A DNA stretch of 36,967 nucleotides. Origin: a virus. Location: positions 1-36,967 of the IMG/VR virus record IMGVR_UViG_3300026518_000663. One strand, written 5' to 3'. The position numbers and the translations under genes were made by a program. This document shows positions 29,315 through 36,967 of this stretch, piece by piece (positions within the stretch are counted from its first letter, which is position 1; every line of letters starts with the position of its first letter). The notes below the pieces were generated by a model. It worked only from the letters and a program-made list of their open reading frames with translations, ran no database searches and was not told where the DNA came from.

Positions 29315-29689
29315 ATGCAACTCGATACGTTAACCCTGCCGGTCAATCTGTACTGGCGGGATGAATTTGCGTGGCGGCCGGCTGCGCAATCTACGCAGCG
29401 CTCCGTCGGCGGTGGCTTTGTTGTGCAGGCGATGCCACTGCAATACGGGCGGCCCATCACGTTAACCGGTGCATGGGCTGGCCGCGATGATGTGCAGGCA
29501 CTCAAGGCGCTAGAAGCTGATGCAGGAACTAAGCGCACGTTAACCCTGAACGACGGTACAACCTACACCGTGCTGTTCGATATCGAAAAGGGCGGTGTGC
29601 AAGCGCCGCTTTTGTCGCCAGAGTTAAACCCGACGGCGGAAACCTACTACGAACTCACTATAAATCTTTTAACTGTGGAGCCTGACTGA
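29315..29689 (+). CDS. Small tail protein after the tape measure
   Basis: The 124-residue product begins MQLDTLTLPVNLYWRDEFA and is beta-rich, with RPITLTGAW. In DMS3/D3112-like phages small tail proteins follow the tape measure. It may be a distal tail component. Its stop overlaps the next ATG. Confidence 0.68.
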   Translation: MQLDTLTLPVNLYWRDEFAWRPAAQSTQRSVGGGFVVQAMPLQYGRPITLTGAWAGRDDVQALKALEADAGTKRTLTLNDGTTYTVLFDIEKGGVQAPLLSPELNPTAETYYELTINLLTVEPD

Positions 29690-32600
29690 TGGCAATTAAC
29701 GCAGCTGACGTAAAACTGATGCGGGCAGAGCGCAATACCGATGAAGCCGACGGCGGCGGCATGATGACGGGTACTCCGTTGGTGTCGGGCGATATCAACA
29801 ACTTGTGGGTTGACATCAGCCAGAATCTGCAAGCGCGTGGCGGTGTGTCGTTGCGCAAGTTGTTTGGTGCAATTCGCAGCGCGAACACCGATGCCTTTTT
29901 GGGTGCTGGGTTCATGCTTACTCGTGATGCGGTTGCCGACAATATTAGTACGCTGCTGTTTTACACTGGCGATCAGTACGATGAGCGGGATCAGGCTAAA
30001 GATGCCATTGAGCAGTATGTCGTGCTGTCTACCCGGTCGGGTCTACGGCCTGTGGGTACTCAGCGAGCTGGCCAGACATCGCTGGTGCTGTACACAGAAA
30101 GCGTGCAGGACGTGCCGGAGGTTGGCGAGGTCGTGTTTCTGATTAACGGCAATAATGAGCAGCCAGTTAAAGTCATGAGCGCGGAGTACTCGCGGGCAAC
30201 GTATACCTATATTGATGAGCAGCAGAACTATAAAAAATATTCAGCGTATGAAGTCACTCTGCGAATCAGTCAGCAGTTGAAATATGAATTTACTGGCGTG
30301 GACCCGTCGCCGGTGGCTCAGCATCCTACGGATATTTTTAAAACGCAGAGCAATAGTTCTGCGAAATATTACGGCATGAAGCCGCTAGCGGCGGATGCCT
30401 CTGCGGGTGATGCGTCGGTGTCGGTAGGTTCTATTTTTCAACCAATCATTCCCGCGTCGACCGCTGAGACGGCGCTGCTGGATCAGACGCCGGGCGTCTT
30501 GCAGCGGGCGGTTCAGCCTGCTGCGGCGTCTGCGATCACCCGGTCGCTAGGAACGGTCACAGGTGCTCAGCAATTTACTCTGCCTACCGCATGGGTGCCG
30601 GGGTCGCTGACTGTCACGGTTGCGGGTAGCACATACGACGAAAACGCAGGCACGCTGCGCTTGCTCTCTGGCTCTGATTACCTGAGTGATGTATCTCTGG
30701 TTGCTGCTGATGGCGTGCTGGCGTTTGCCGTGTCGGGCACGCGGGCGGTGTCGGTTCAGTATGTGCCGGGCGCGGCGGTTGATTTAACGCCGTATACCGA
30801 CTCTGTGCTAATCGGCGCGGGCAATCGCCAACTGACATACACAGAGCAACTGTCACCGGCGCCTATGCCGGGCTCGCTGCGTGTTGAGTTTGCGTATCTG
30901 GGTAAATGGTATTCGCTGGTCGATGACGGCACGGGTGCGCTTTCCGGGCCTTCGGCATCGGGTGCGATCAATTACGACACTGGCAGCGTATCAGTCTCAT
31001 TACCTGGCGAGCCTGACGTCGGTTCGCAGATTATCTATACCTGGGCGCAGTCGCCATTTCAGGCCGCGACCACTGGCAGCCGTGATGCGTGGTTTGAGAT
31101 TGAACTGGAAGAACAACCGCTGGCCGGTACGCTGTCCGTGTCGTGGCAGCGGAATGGAACGTCATACACTGAAACCGCAAACGGCTCTGATGTGCTGTCT
31201 GCTGGGGTTGGGTATGTCGCTGGTAACACCCTGATCTTTACGCCTGCGAGTTTGCCAGACGGCTCGGTCAGTATTTCTTACGATAAGCACAATGGTGCCG
31301 TGCTGACTGACTCTATCTCGGTCACTCAGCAGACCGGCGGTGATCTGGTGTTGTCACTCAGTGATACTGACATCGTGTCGGGTTCTGTCTCGTTTGATCT
31401 GGCGCTGTCTTATCGCTCTGAGTTTTTCAACAGCGGCGTCGTGCATGAGTCGCGGTTTGCGTTTGAAGCGAGAATTAAAGCGGACGCTCAGGGTAACCTG
31501 CGCTGGCGGAATGGTGGCAATATTGTCTGTGGCTCGGTTGATGCCGTGGCTGGCACTGCCACTGTGGATGGTGACGTGTTTACTCGTATCGTGGCCGATT
31601 ACGTGAAAGGTGGTGGCGGTGATCTGGGCGGCTATGAGCGAACGTTTGTCATCAGAACGATGCGCATTGAGGCGCAGTCAGTCTCTGTGAGTTATCGTTC
31701 TGCGACTGCGGGCGTTGCTGTTACGCAGACGGCTGCTCTGGCTGACTTGGCGGTGACAATCCCGCTCGAATCTGACCCAATGGTGCCCGGCGCTCAGTCG
31801 CTGACGTTGGGTGGTGATGCACTGGTTGATCGCGGTGACGGGGCGTTGTATCGCGCATGGAATAGTACAACCGCTGCCGGTTTGTTGGCGGGGTCAATTG
31901 ACTACGTAAACGGCGTTGCTGAGGTCGATTATTCTGCAGTGCAGGCCGCTGCTTCGTCACTGTCGACATCCCTCACATCTGGGGCTCTGGGTGCAGGTTT
32001 CGCGGCGGCTGTTACCTCGGTGACGTTCCGTACCAGTGCCAGTCCGTTGCGTCCGTCTGGTTTGCAGTTTCTGGCGCGTCGTGCGACCGATGGCGCACTG
32101 ATGCGTGCTGAGTCAAACAACGACGGCGTGATATCCGGATCGTTTGATACTAACGATCAGATCAGTGAATTGCGTCAGCCGGGGGCTGGGTACGTGGTGA
32201 CCTTTATCCCAACGACAACCAGTGCCGGTACGGCATCGGGTAATGTCGACAGCAATTCTGGCGTGATTGAAATTACATTCAGTCAGCCGGTGCTGCTGAG
32301 TACGCTGACGTATAACGCAGTGGCGTACACAACGCTGCCACAGGACCCAGAGCGCTTGGGGCTCGACCCTGTACGCCTGCCAACCAATGGCACGGTGCCG
32401 ATTTTCAATGATGGTTACCTGGTGGCAGTACACGATACGCAAGAGATCACTGAAGCCAGCCCGACCGCTGGCCAAGTGATCGACTGCGGTCGTACCGACC
32501 TGGCGCAGGTGGTTATTACTGATAGCCTCGGGGCGTTGCTGGCCGTTGATCAATACACGGTTGATCTGGCGGCGGGCACGGCAACGCTGGCTGATCCGTT

Positions 32601-33225
32601 TTCTGCAGAAGATGCTGACGGCAATTCGCTAACGTTGCCGCTAACGATCTCGCATCGTGTTGAAGATCGTGCGGTTGTTGTTCGCGCTAGTGTGACGGGT
32701 GAGTTGTCGTTAAATCTGCAACTGACTCATGACTACACTGCCGCCAATTCGTATGTCAGTGGCATTGTTGAGCTGGGTGATTTGCAGAGTCGGGTTTATG
32801 GCACGTTCGTTCAGAAAGTCGATCAAGCCGGCGAATACGCGGATGATCTGGTGGGTGATGCCGCAACGGCCTCTTACGATGACCTGAATTACCCGATCTT
32901 GTACGACAATTTAGGCTCAGTGCAGGATCGCTGGAAACTGCGATTCACCAGCGGCACTGGCTTTGAGTGTATCTCTGAGCAGCGGGGCGTGATTGGTACG
33001 GGTTCGACCAATGCTGATTTTGCTCCTGTCAATCCGGCAACGGGTACGCCTTATTTCACTATTCGCTCTGGTGGTTGGGGCGGCTCGTGGGTCAGCGGCA
33101 ATATCGTGCGATTTAATACCGATGCGGCTGCTGATTCTGTGTGGGCAATTCGCACCGTAACACCATCCAATCAGCAGATCGCTGATGACTCAATTGTGAT
33201 TGAATTTATGGGAGATGCTGACTGA
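29689..33225 (+). CDS. 1178-residue distal tail protein with repeated beta modules
   Basis: The N-terminal 220 residues form one domain (NLWVDISQNLQARGGVSLRK near the start). The rest is a string of about six or seven beta-rich modules sharing a loose pattern: a 'PGSLTVTV' or 'PGSLRVEF' strand, a region such as DDGTGALSG, and a closing INYDTGSVSVSLP-type strand. Similar long modular proteins occur in phage tails as tip or fibre components. No catalytic motif was recognised. The pI and composition are uniform along its length. Confidence 0.75.
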   Translation: MAINAADVKLMRAERNTDEADGGGMMTGTPLVSGDINNLWVDISQNLQARGGVSLRKLFGAIRSANTDAFLGAGFMLTRDAVADNISTLLFYTGDQYDERDQAKDAIEQYVVLSTRSGLRPVGTQRAGQTSLVLYTESVQDVPEVGEVVFLINGNNEQPVKVMSAEYSRATYTYIDEQQNYKKYSAYEVTLRISQQLKYEFTGVDPSPVAQHPTDIFKTQSNSSAKYYGMKPLAADASAGDASVSVGSIFQPIIPASTAETALLDQTPGVLQRAVQPAAASAITRSLGTVTGAQQFTLPTAWVPGSLTVTVAGSTYDENAGTLRLLSGSDYLSDVSLVAADGVLAFAVSGTRAVSVQYVPGAAVDLTPYTDSVLIGAGNRQLTYTEQLSPAPMPGSLRVEFAYLGKWYSLVDDGTGALSGPSASGAINYDTGSVSVSLPGEPDVGSQIIYTWAQSPFQAATTGSRDAWFEIELEEQPLAGTLSVSWQRNGTSYTETANGSDVLSAGVGYVAGNTLIFTPASLPDGSVSISYDKHNGAVLTDSISVTQQTGGDLVLSLSDTDIVSGSVSFDLALSYRSEFFNSGVVHESRFAFEARIKADAQGNLRWRNGGNIVCGSVDAVAGTATVDGDVFTRIVADYVKGGGGDLGGYERTFVIRTMRIEAQSVSVSYRSATAGVAVTQTAALADLAVTIPLESDPMVPGAQSLTLGGDALVDRGDGALYRAWNSTTAAGLLAGSIDYVNGVAEVDYSAVQAAASSLSTSLTSGALGAGFAAAVTSVTFRTSASPLRPSGLQFLARRATDGALMRAESNNDGVISGSFDTNDQISELRQPGAGYVVTFIPTTTSAGTASGNVDSNSGVIEITFSQPVLLSTLTYNAVAYTTLPQDPERLGLDPVRLPTNGTVPIFNDGYLVAVHDTQEITEASPTAGQVIDCGRTDLAQVVITDSLGALLAVDQYTVDLAAGTATLADPFSAEDADGNSLTLPLTISHRVEDRAVVVRASVTGELSLNLQLTHDYTAANSYVSGIVELGDLQSRVYGTFVQKVDQAGEYADDLVGDAATASYDDLNYPILYDNLGSVQDRWKLRFTSGTGFECISEQRGVIGTGSTNADFAPVNPATGTPYFTIRSGGWGGSWVSGNIVRFNTDAAADSVWAIRTVTPSNQQIADDSIVIEFMGDAD

Positions 33226-34247
33226 TGGGTGCTCCGACGATTTACCGCAGTGACGACCCTGGCGCGCCGGTTACTACCGGTGACGTTAAAAATGGATTGT
33301 ATAACGTACTGCGCGCGTGCTTGGTTGATGGCTACGGGTCTAAACCCGCAGCGGGCTGGTCGATCGTGCATGACGCGTGGGCCAGTGATGGCGTATGCAC
33401 GTTCACTAATGCGGCTCAATCGGGTGTGTTAGGAGTGTCCCATAACTCCTACTTGAATTATGGGCCTATTATATTTACGGCATCCGCGATGATTGACGCG
33501 ACTACGGGTGTGAATGTGCGTAGTGGTTTTGGCGATAAACTTGTTGCAGATCTAACGACGTCGAACTCGACAGAGGCTAATGAGTGCCTCGTCGCGCATC
33601 GCAATGGATTCTATCAGGCTGATTATTGGTGTGTGATTGCAAATGAGCAGTTTTGTGCGGCGTTTTTTTCCAGCAATGAGGTGCGGTTGTATGGCTCCGA
33701 TCAGGCACTAGCTAACCATTTTGAAATTTCGCATATTTTCTTTGGTGCTGCTGATTCGCTCGTTGGTTTAGGTGGTGTCTCAACGGCTCAGGTTGGCAAT
33801 TTTGTGCAGTTAGGTGCGGGCATTGAGGGGCGTTCTGAATCTAGTTGGCGCTTGGATGGCAATCTACATGGTACGGCTGTTGTGGATGGTAGTGGGGCTG
33901 CTGCCTCAGGTTCTGTTTATGTGCATTTGTCGCCATTTGCAACAAGTGCTGGTGCGGGTCTTGGTGGGGATTATCCTGAGTTTATTCATAATTTAAGACT
34001 GGTGCCTCTCTCTCTGTGGGTCGGGATTGGTACGTCATCAAAGGGCTCTGCTCAGCAAGTTGCAGATATACCCATGCTCTACGGTTCACCGGATATGACG
34101 TACAGCAAGGGTTTTAACGTCATGGCTGAGTTTAATGCAGTGTCGCTGACAGATGTGATATCGATCGACGGTAAAAACTATCTATGGGCGCCAACGCTGT
34201 ATGGCAATGTCATGTTTATTTCACTAGATGCGGCTGACTGGCAATGA
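33225..34247 (+). CDS. Tail protein, DMS3-like
   Basis: The 340-residue product begins MGAPTIYRSDDPGAPVTTG and has LYNVLRACLVDGYGSKPAAG. The 'IY.S.D.GAP.LTG......L..CLV.GYG.K.AAGW' start is well known in Pseudomonas-type phage tail proteins. The remainder is beta-rich and AT-richer, as in receptor-binding genes. Function is inferred from position. Confidence 0.75.
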   Translation: MGAPTIYRSDDPGAPVTTGDVKNGLYNVLRACLVDGYGSKPAAGWSIVHDAWASDGVCTFTNAAQSGVLGVSHNSYLNYGPIIFTASAMIDATTGVNVRSGFGDKLVADLTTSNSTEANECLVAHRNGFYQADYWCVIANEQFCAAFFSSNEVRLYGSDQALANHFEISHIFFGAADSLVGLGGVSTAQVGNFVQLGAGIEGRSESSWRLDGNLHGTAVVDGSGAAASGSVYVHLSPFATSAGAGLGGDYPEFIHNLRLVPLSLWVGIGTSSKGSAQQVADIPMLYGSPDMTYSKGFNVMAEFNAVSLTDVISIDGKNYLWAPTLYGNVMFISLDAADWQ

Positions 34248-34987
34248 GCATTGAATTTACAACTCAGTCACTAGCGCTGGATGGCCCTGGTGCGCCTGTT
34301 GTGTTAGTCGAATTGCAGCATGATCTGCCTGTTGTTGGTTCTGATTTCTTCATAGTGCAGTTTGTGCGTGGCCTCACGGCCCCGGATTCAGTCATTGTTG
34401 TCCGTGACGCGTTGCGGTTTCCGCTGGCGATGATTGATCAGTCGGCAGCGTATAAATTACTGGCATTCAAAATCAGTGACGGCATCGCCGACGGTGTGTG
34501 GTGGGTAGATGACTACGTCTACGATGAGAATCAGGTCAATATCTCGTTTAAATCCTCTGGCGATGCGGCAGGCTCTGGTGATCCGGGGGCGTTTACTGGC
34601 TCTGTGCGTGTTGCTGATCAGCCCGCGGCTCGTAATGTAATTGCCACGGCGTTGGACGCTGACCCTCCGTATCAGTTGGCGCGGGCTGTATCTGATGCTG
34701 GTAATGGTCAGTACACGTTGGAGTGGCAGGGCTACTCAGGCCAGATGCTGATCACGGTGTTTGATGAGTATGGCGTGGCGCACGTAAACGGTGAGGCGCG
34801 TGGTGCGGGCGAGCGGGTACACCCTACGCAGTACAACGGATATACGTATCATGTGGTGCAGAGTGGTACGCTCGGTGCTGAACCTGCGTGGCCCACGACA
34901 GCAGATGAGACGGTCTGGTCTGGTACGGTGCAACTGATTGCTGTGCCGTTTTACCGCCCGGTGTCTGAGGGGCCGTTTATCGTATGA
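34244..34987 (+). CDS. Tail protein with carbohydrate-binding-like C-terminus
   Basis: The 247-residue product begins MSIEFTTQSLALDGPGAPV. Near the end the pattern VHPTQYNGYTYHVVQSG and GAEPAWPTTADE matches the 'P....G..Y....G..G..EP.WPT..G' phage module often found in fibres. It may contact the host surface. ATG overlaps the previous stop; its stop overlaps the next start. Confidence 0.7.
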   Translation: MSIEFTTQSLALDGPGAPVVLVELQHDLPVVGSDFFIVQFVRGLTAPDSVIVVRDALRFPLAMIDQSAAYKLLAFKISDGIADGVWWVDDYVYDENQVNISFKSSGDAAGSGDPGAFTGSVRVADQPAARNVIATALDADPPYQLARAVSDAGNGQYTLEWQGYSGQMLITVFDEYGVAHVNGEARGAGERVHPTQYNGYTYHVVQSGTLGAEPAWPTTADETVWSGTVQLIAVPFYRPVSEGPFIV

Positions 34988-36738
34988 CCAGAATCTACGC
35001 AATGGCGGCGTGTGGTGTGGCTTCGGCTGATGCGGTGATACAGAGCGCCGCGGCTGCTGGATTGCACCAGCGTGAAGCTCGGGCGGCGCTGTCTGTGTTG
35101 GGTTGGACGGATTCTGCGGCTGTGCAGGTGTCGTGTGATGCTTTGTGGTCTGCTCCTATACCGGCTTTCGGGGCAGCGTCAGTTGCTGTTCGGTCGGCAG
35201 GTCAGGCGCTGACTGTTTCACCATCTTTGCCATGGGTGAGCCCTGTGCCGTTGGCGGTGTCGGGTGCTGCTGGTATTGCTGCGGCGTCTGTTGCGTTCGG
35301 GCAGGGTGCTGCACTTGAATTGCATCAGGCGGCGGCTCAGGCCGTTGAGCTGGTTGCGCCTCAGTTGGGCACCGATCTGTACACGATCAGGCCGTCAGAA
35401 TATGACCTGCGTCAGTCGGAGTTGCTAACTGGCGTGTCCGGCGATTTCAATCTGACCGCTGGTGAGTACGTGCCCAGTGCAGTGGTGCAGATCGCTAGTT
35501 TTGACCTGGTGGATCTGCCAGCGTATCCGATCCGCGCTGGTGCTGCGTTGCGGGCGTACCAGCCTCCAGAAAAAACGGCTGAATCTGGCTTGCCGTGGGG
35601 TGAGGGTGAGCCGCTGCACTACGCGCCCGACTTGCCTTATCTTGTTGAGCCGCCTGTTATCCCGGGTGGTCCGATCTCAGAACCCAATGCCCGTGAGGTG
35701 CATATCCTGATGAATCAGGTTGACGTAATTTCTCTGCCCGATGAGACGCCGCTCAGTGTAGCGGATATCAGTATGTCGCTGGATGATGACTCGTTTAGCT
35801 GGCGGTTTTCGTGCGATGTGCTCAATGATGCCAGCATTGCGCTGCTCAAACCTGGCGCTAGCGGTAACAAGGAGTTGGCGGTGATCATCAACGGTCACCG
35901 CTGGGAATTCTTCGTTGCGTCGTGGGGTCGCTCCCGGACTGTTGACGGTAACAAACTGAATAAGCGGTTTAATGTGTCTGGCTACAGCCGCAGCCAGTAC
36001 CTGGCATTGCCTTACGCGCCTAAACGTACCCGCTCGATCAGCTCGACCACGGCCGTTCAGGCTGCGACTAACGAGCTGTTTGGTACAGGCTATACGCTGA
36101 ACTGGAACACGTCAGACCTGCCTGACTGGTCCATGCCCGGGGCAACGTTTAGCTATCAGGAGCTGGCGCCCTTACAGGTGATAAAACGACTGGCGGCCAC
36201 GGCAGGTGCGGTGGTGCAGCCAGCACTGGCGACGGATGAAATCACAGTGCGGCCGCGTTATTGGCCAGCGCCATGGGAGTTGGCATCGGCAACGATGGAT
36301 AAAACGATCCACGAAACCCAGATCCTGTCTGAGGGCGGTCAGCTCGAATACCGGGATAAAATCAACTCGGTGTTTGTCTCGGGTGAGACTGCCGGTGTCG
36401 GTGCGACTATCACTCGATATGGCACGGCAGGTGATGTGCCGGGGCAGGATATCGTAGAGCCGTGGCTGACAGCGCAAGAGGCGAACGTCAGCCGTGGGCG
36501 GCAAGAGATCGCGGCGGGCGGTGATCGCGTGATCCATACGCTCGGGCTGGCGATCCCAGAAGGCACTGCTGAGCCGGGGTTATTGCTGCCTGGTCAGACG
36601 GTTGCAGTGGTCTACGATGATGAATCGCTATCTTATCGCGGCTATGTTACTGCGGTGAGTATTTCAGTGCCCGGCAATGGCCTGGCTCAGATCATTCAGA
36701 CGGTTACCATTGAGCAGCCCGTTGGCTGGGAGGAATGA
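34984..36738 (+). CDS. Tail hub protein (gp44-like)
   Basis: The 584-residue product has an Ala-rich N-terminus (about 1-120). A hub-like region follows with ILMNQVDVISLPDETPLSV and IALLKPG, then the 'RFNVSGYSRSQYLALPYAP' region and a late 'GLLLPGQTVAVVYDDESLSY' followed by a beta strand. This resembles Mu gp44-type/late-control-D hub proteins of DMS3-like phages. It would sit at the tail tip. Confidence 0.78.
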   Translation: MTRIYAMAACGVASADAVIQSAAAAGLHQREARAALSVLGWTDSAAVQVSCDALWSAPIPAFGAASVAVRSAGQALTVSPSLPWVSPVPLAVSGAAGIAAASVAFGQGAALELHQAAAQAVELVAPQLGTDLYTIRPSEYDLRQSELLTGVSGDFNLTAGEYVPSAVVQIASFDLVDLPAYPIRAGAALRAYQPPEKTAESGLPWGEGEPLHYAPDLPYLVEPPVIPGGPISEPNAREVHILMNQVDVISLPDETPLSVADISMSLDDDSFSWRFSCDVLNDASIALLKPGASGNKELAVIINGHRWEFFVASWGRSRTVDGNKLNKRFNVSGYSRSQYLALPYAPKRTRSISSTTAVQAATNELFGTGYTLNWNTSDLPDWSMPGATFSYQELAPLQVIKRLAATAGAVVQPALATDEITVRPRYWPAPWELASATMDKTIHETQILSEGGQLEYRDKINSVFVSGETAGVGATITRYGTAGDVPGQDIVEPWLTAQEANVSRGRQEIAAGGDRVIHTLGLAIPEGTAEPGLLLPGQTVAVVYDDESLSYRGYVTAVSISVPGNGLAQIIQTVTIEQPVGWEE

Positions 36739-36739
36739 C

Positions 36740-36967
36740 ATGGCAAACCCATGGGCGCGCTTCGGTGCGCTAGTTAGCCCCGGTGCAAAGGCGGTGGTGA
36801 CGGTTGCGGCCGTAAACGCAGACGGCACCAGTGTTGTTACGCTCCGCAGTGGCGGAACGCTGCAAGTGCGGGGCGACTCTGTAGCTGTCGGCCAGAAGGC
36901 GATTATTCAGCGCGGTGAGATCAAGGGTAAAGCCCCTGATCTGCCTGCCGTGACGATTGAGGTTTAA
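36740..36967 (+). CDS. Small tail-tip-associated protein
   Basis: The 75-residue product begins MANPWARFGALVSPGAKAV and is beta-rich, like an OB fold, ending PAVTIEV. AGGAA precedes the ATG. Its stop is the last codon of the window. Similar small proteins follow the hub gene in other siphoviruses; function unknown. Confidence 0.68.
   Translation: MANPWARFGALVSPGAKAVVTVAAVNADGTSVVTLRSGGTLQVRGDSVAVGQKAIIQRGEIKGKAPDLPAVTIEV

Noticed and set aside
29689-34987. Diversity-generating retroelement acting on tail genes
   Set aside because: No reverse transcriptase gene and no paired template/variable repeat were seen among the tail genes.

Overview
The window is most of a temperate, tailed, siphovirus-like phage or prophage with a long non-contractile tail and an HK97-type head. 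The host is probably a gammaproteobacterium, perhaps marine. That guess rests only on the PrtN-like, CII-like and DUF551-like proteins, the style of the tail genes and the attC-like sites. No integrase, tRNA, rRNA or clearly bacterial housekeeping gene is visible. The left edge cuts a gene; the right edge coincides with a stop codon.

Layout. (1) Positions 1-7231 form one long leftward early operon of small genes, most joined by 4-bp ATGA stop/start overlaps. Read from its promoter it holds small unknown genes, a KilA-C-like protein, a DEDD exonuclease, DUF551-like proteins, a C5 cytosine methyltransferase and a PrtN-like regulator. (2) From 561 to 2272 the operon is interrupted by seven attC-like sites that define six compact cassettes, each holding one small leftward ORF. 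There is no integron integrase. This is the most unusual part of the window. (3) Positions 7240-9300 are the immunity region: a rightward pair of presumed accessory (moron) genes (a secreted DUF4124-like protein and a membrane PH-domain protein), a leftward CI-like repressor, and a rightward Cro-like gene. The leftward promoter near 7290 and the rightward promoter near 9010 share a 17-bp operator (TGTACCTNNNNGGTACA), an arrangement like lambda OL/OR. (4) Positions 9325-13274 run rightward: CII-like regulator, small proteins, replication initiator or helicase loader, DnaB helicase, and an antiterminator-Q-like protein. (5) Positions 13275-15108 hold terminators, a GH108 endolysin, two holin-like proteins and an HNH endonuclease. 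(6) Positions 15109-25722 hold a probable cos region, small and large terminase, portal, S49 protease, HK97 capsid, connectors and tail completion proteins, with an AT-richer insert carrying a lectin-like gene at about 22890-24726. (7) Positions 25778-36967 hold the tail tube, a terminator, the tape measure, and a distal tail/hub module that includes a 1178-residue beta-rich protein.

How it works together. A CI-like repressor would hold both early promoters shut through shared operators. The repressor appears to have lost the S24 self-cleavage residues, so release from lysogeny may need another factor (the KilA-C-like or PrtN-like proteins are candidates). The Q-like protein would then let transcription pass the terminators at 13391-13499 into lysis, packaging and structural genes. 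The attC cassettes sit at the distal end of the early operon, downstream of PrtN, and look like a swappable store of small early proteins, one of them Lar-like (anti-restriction).
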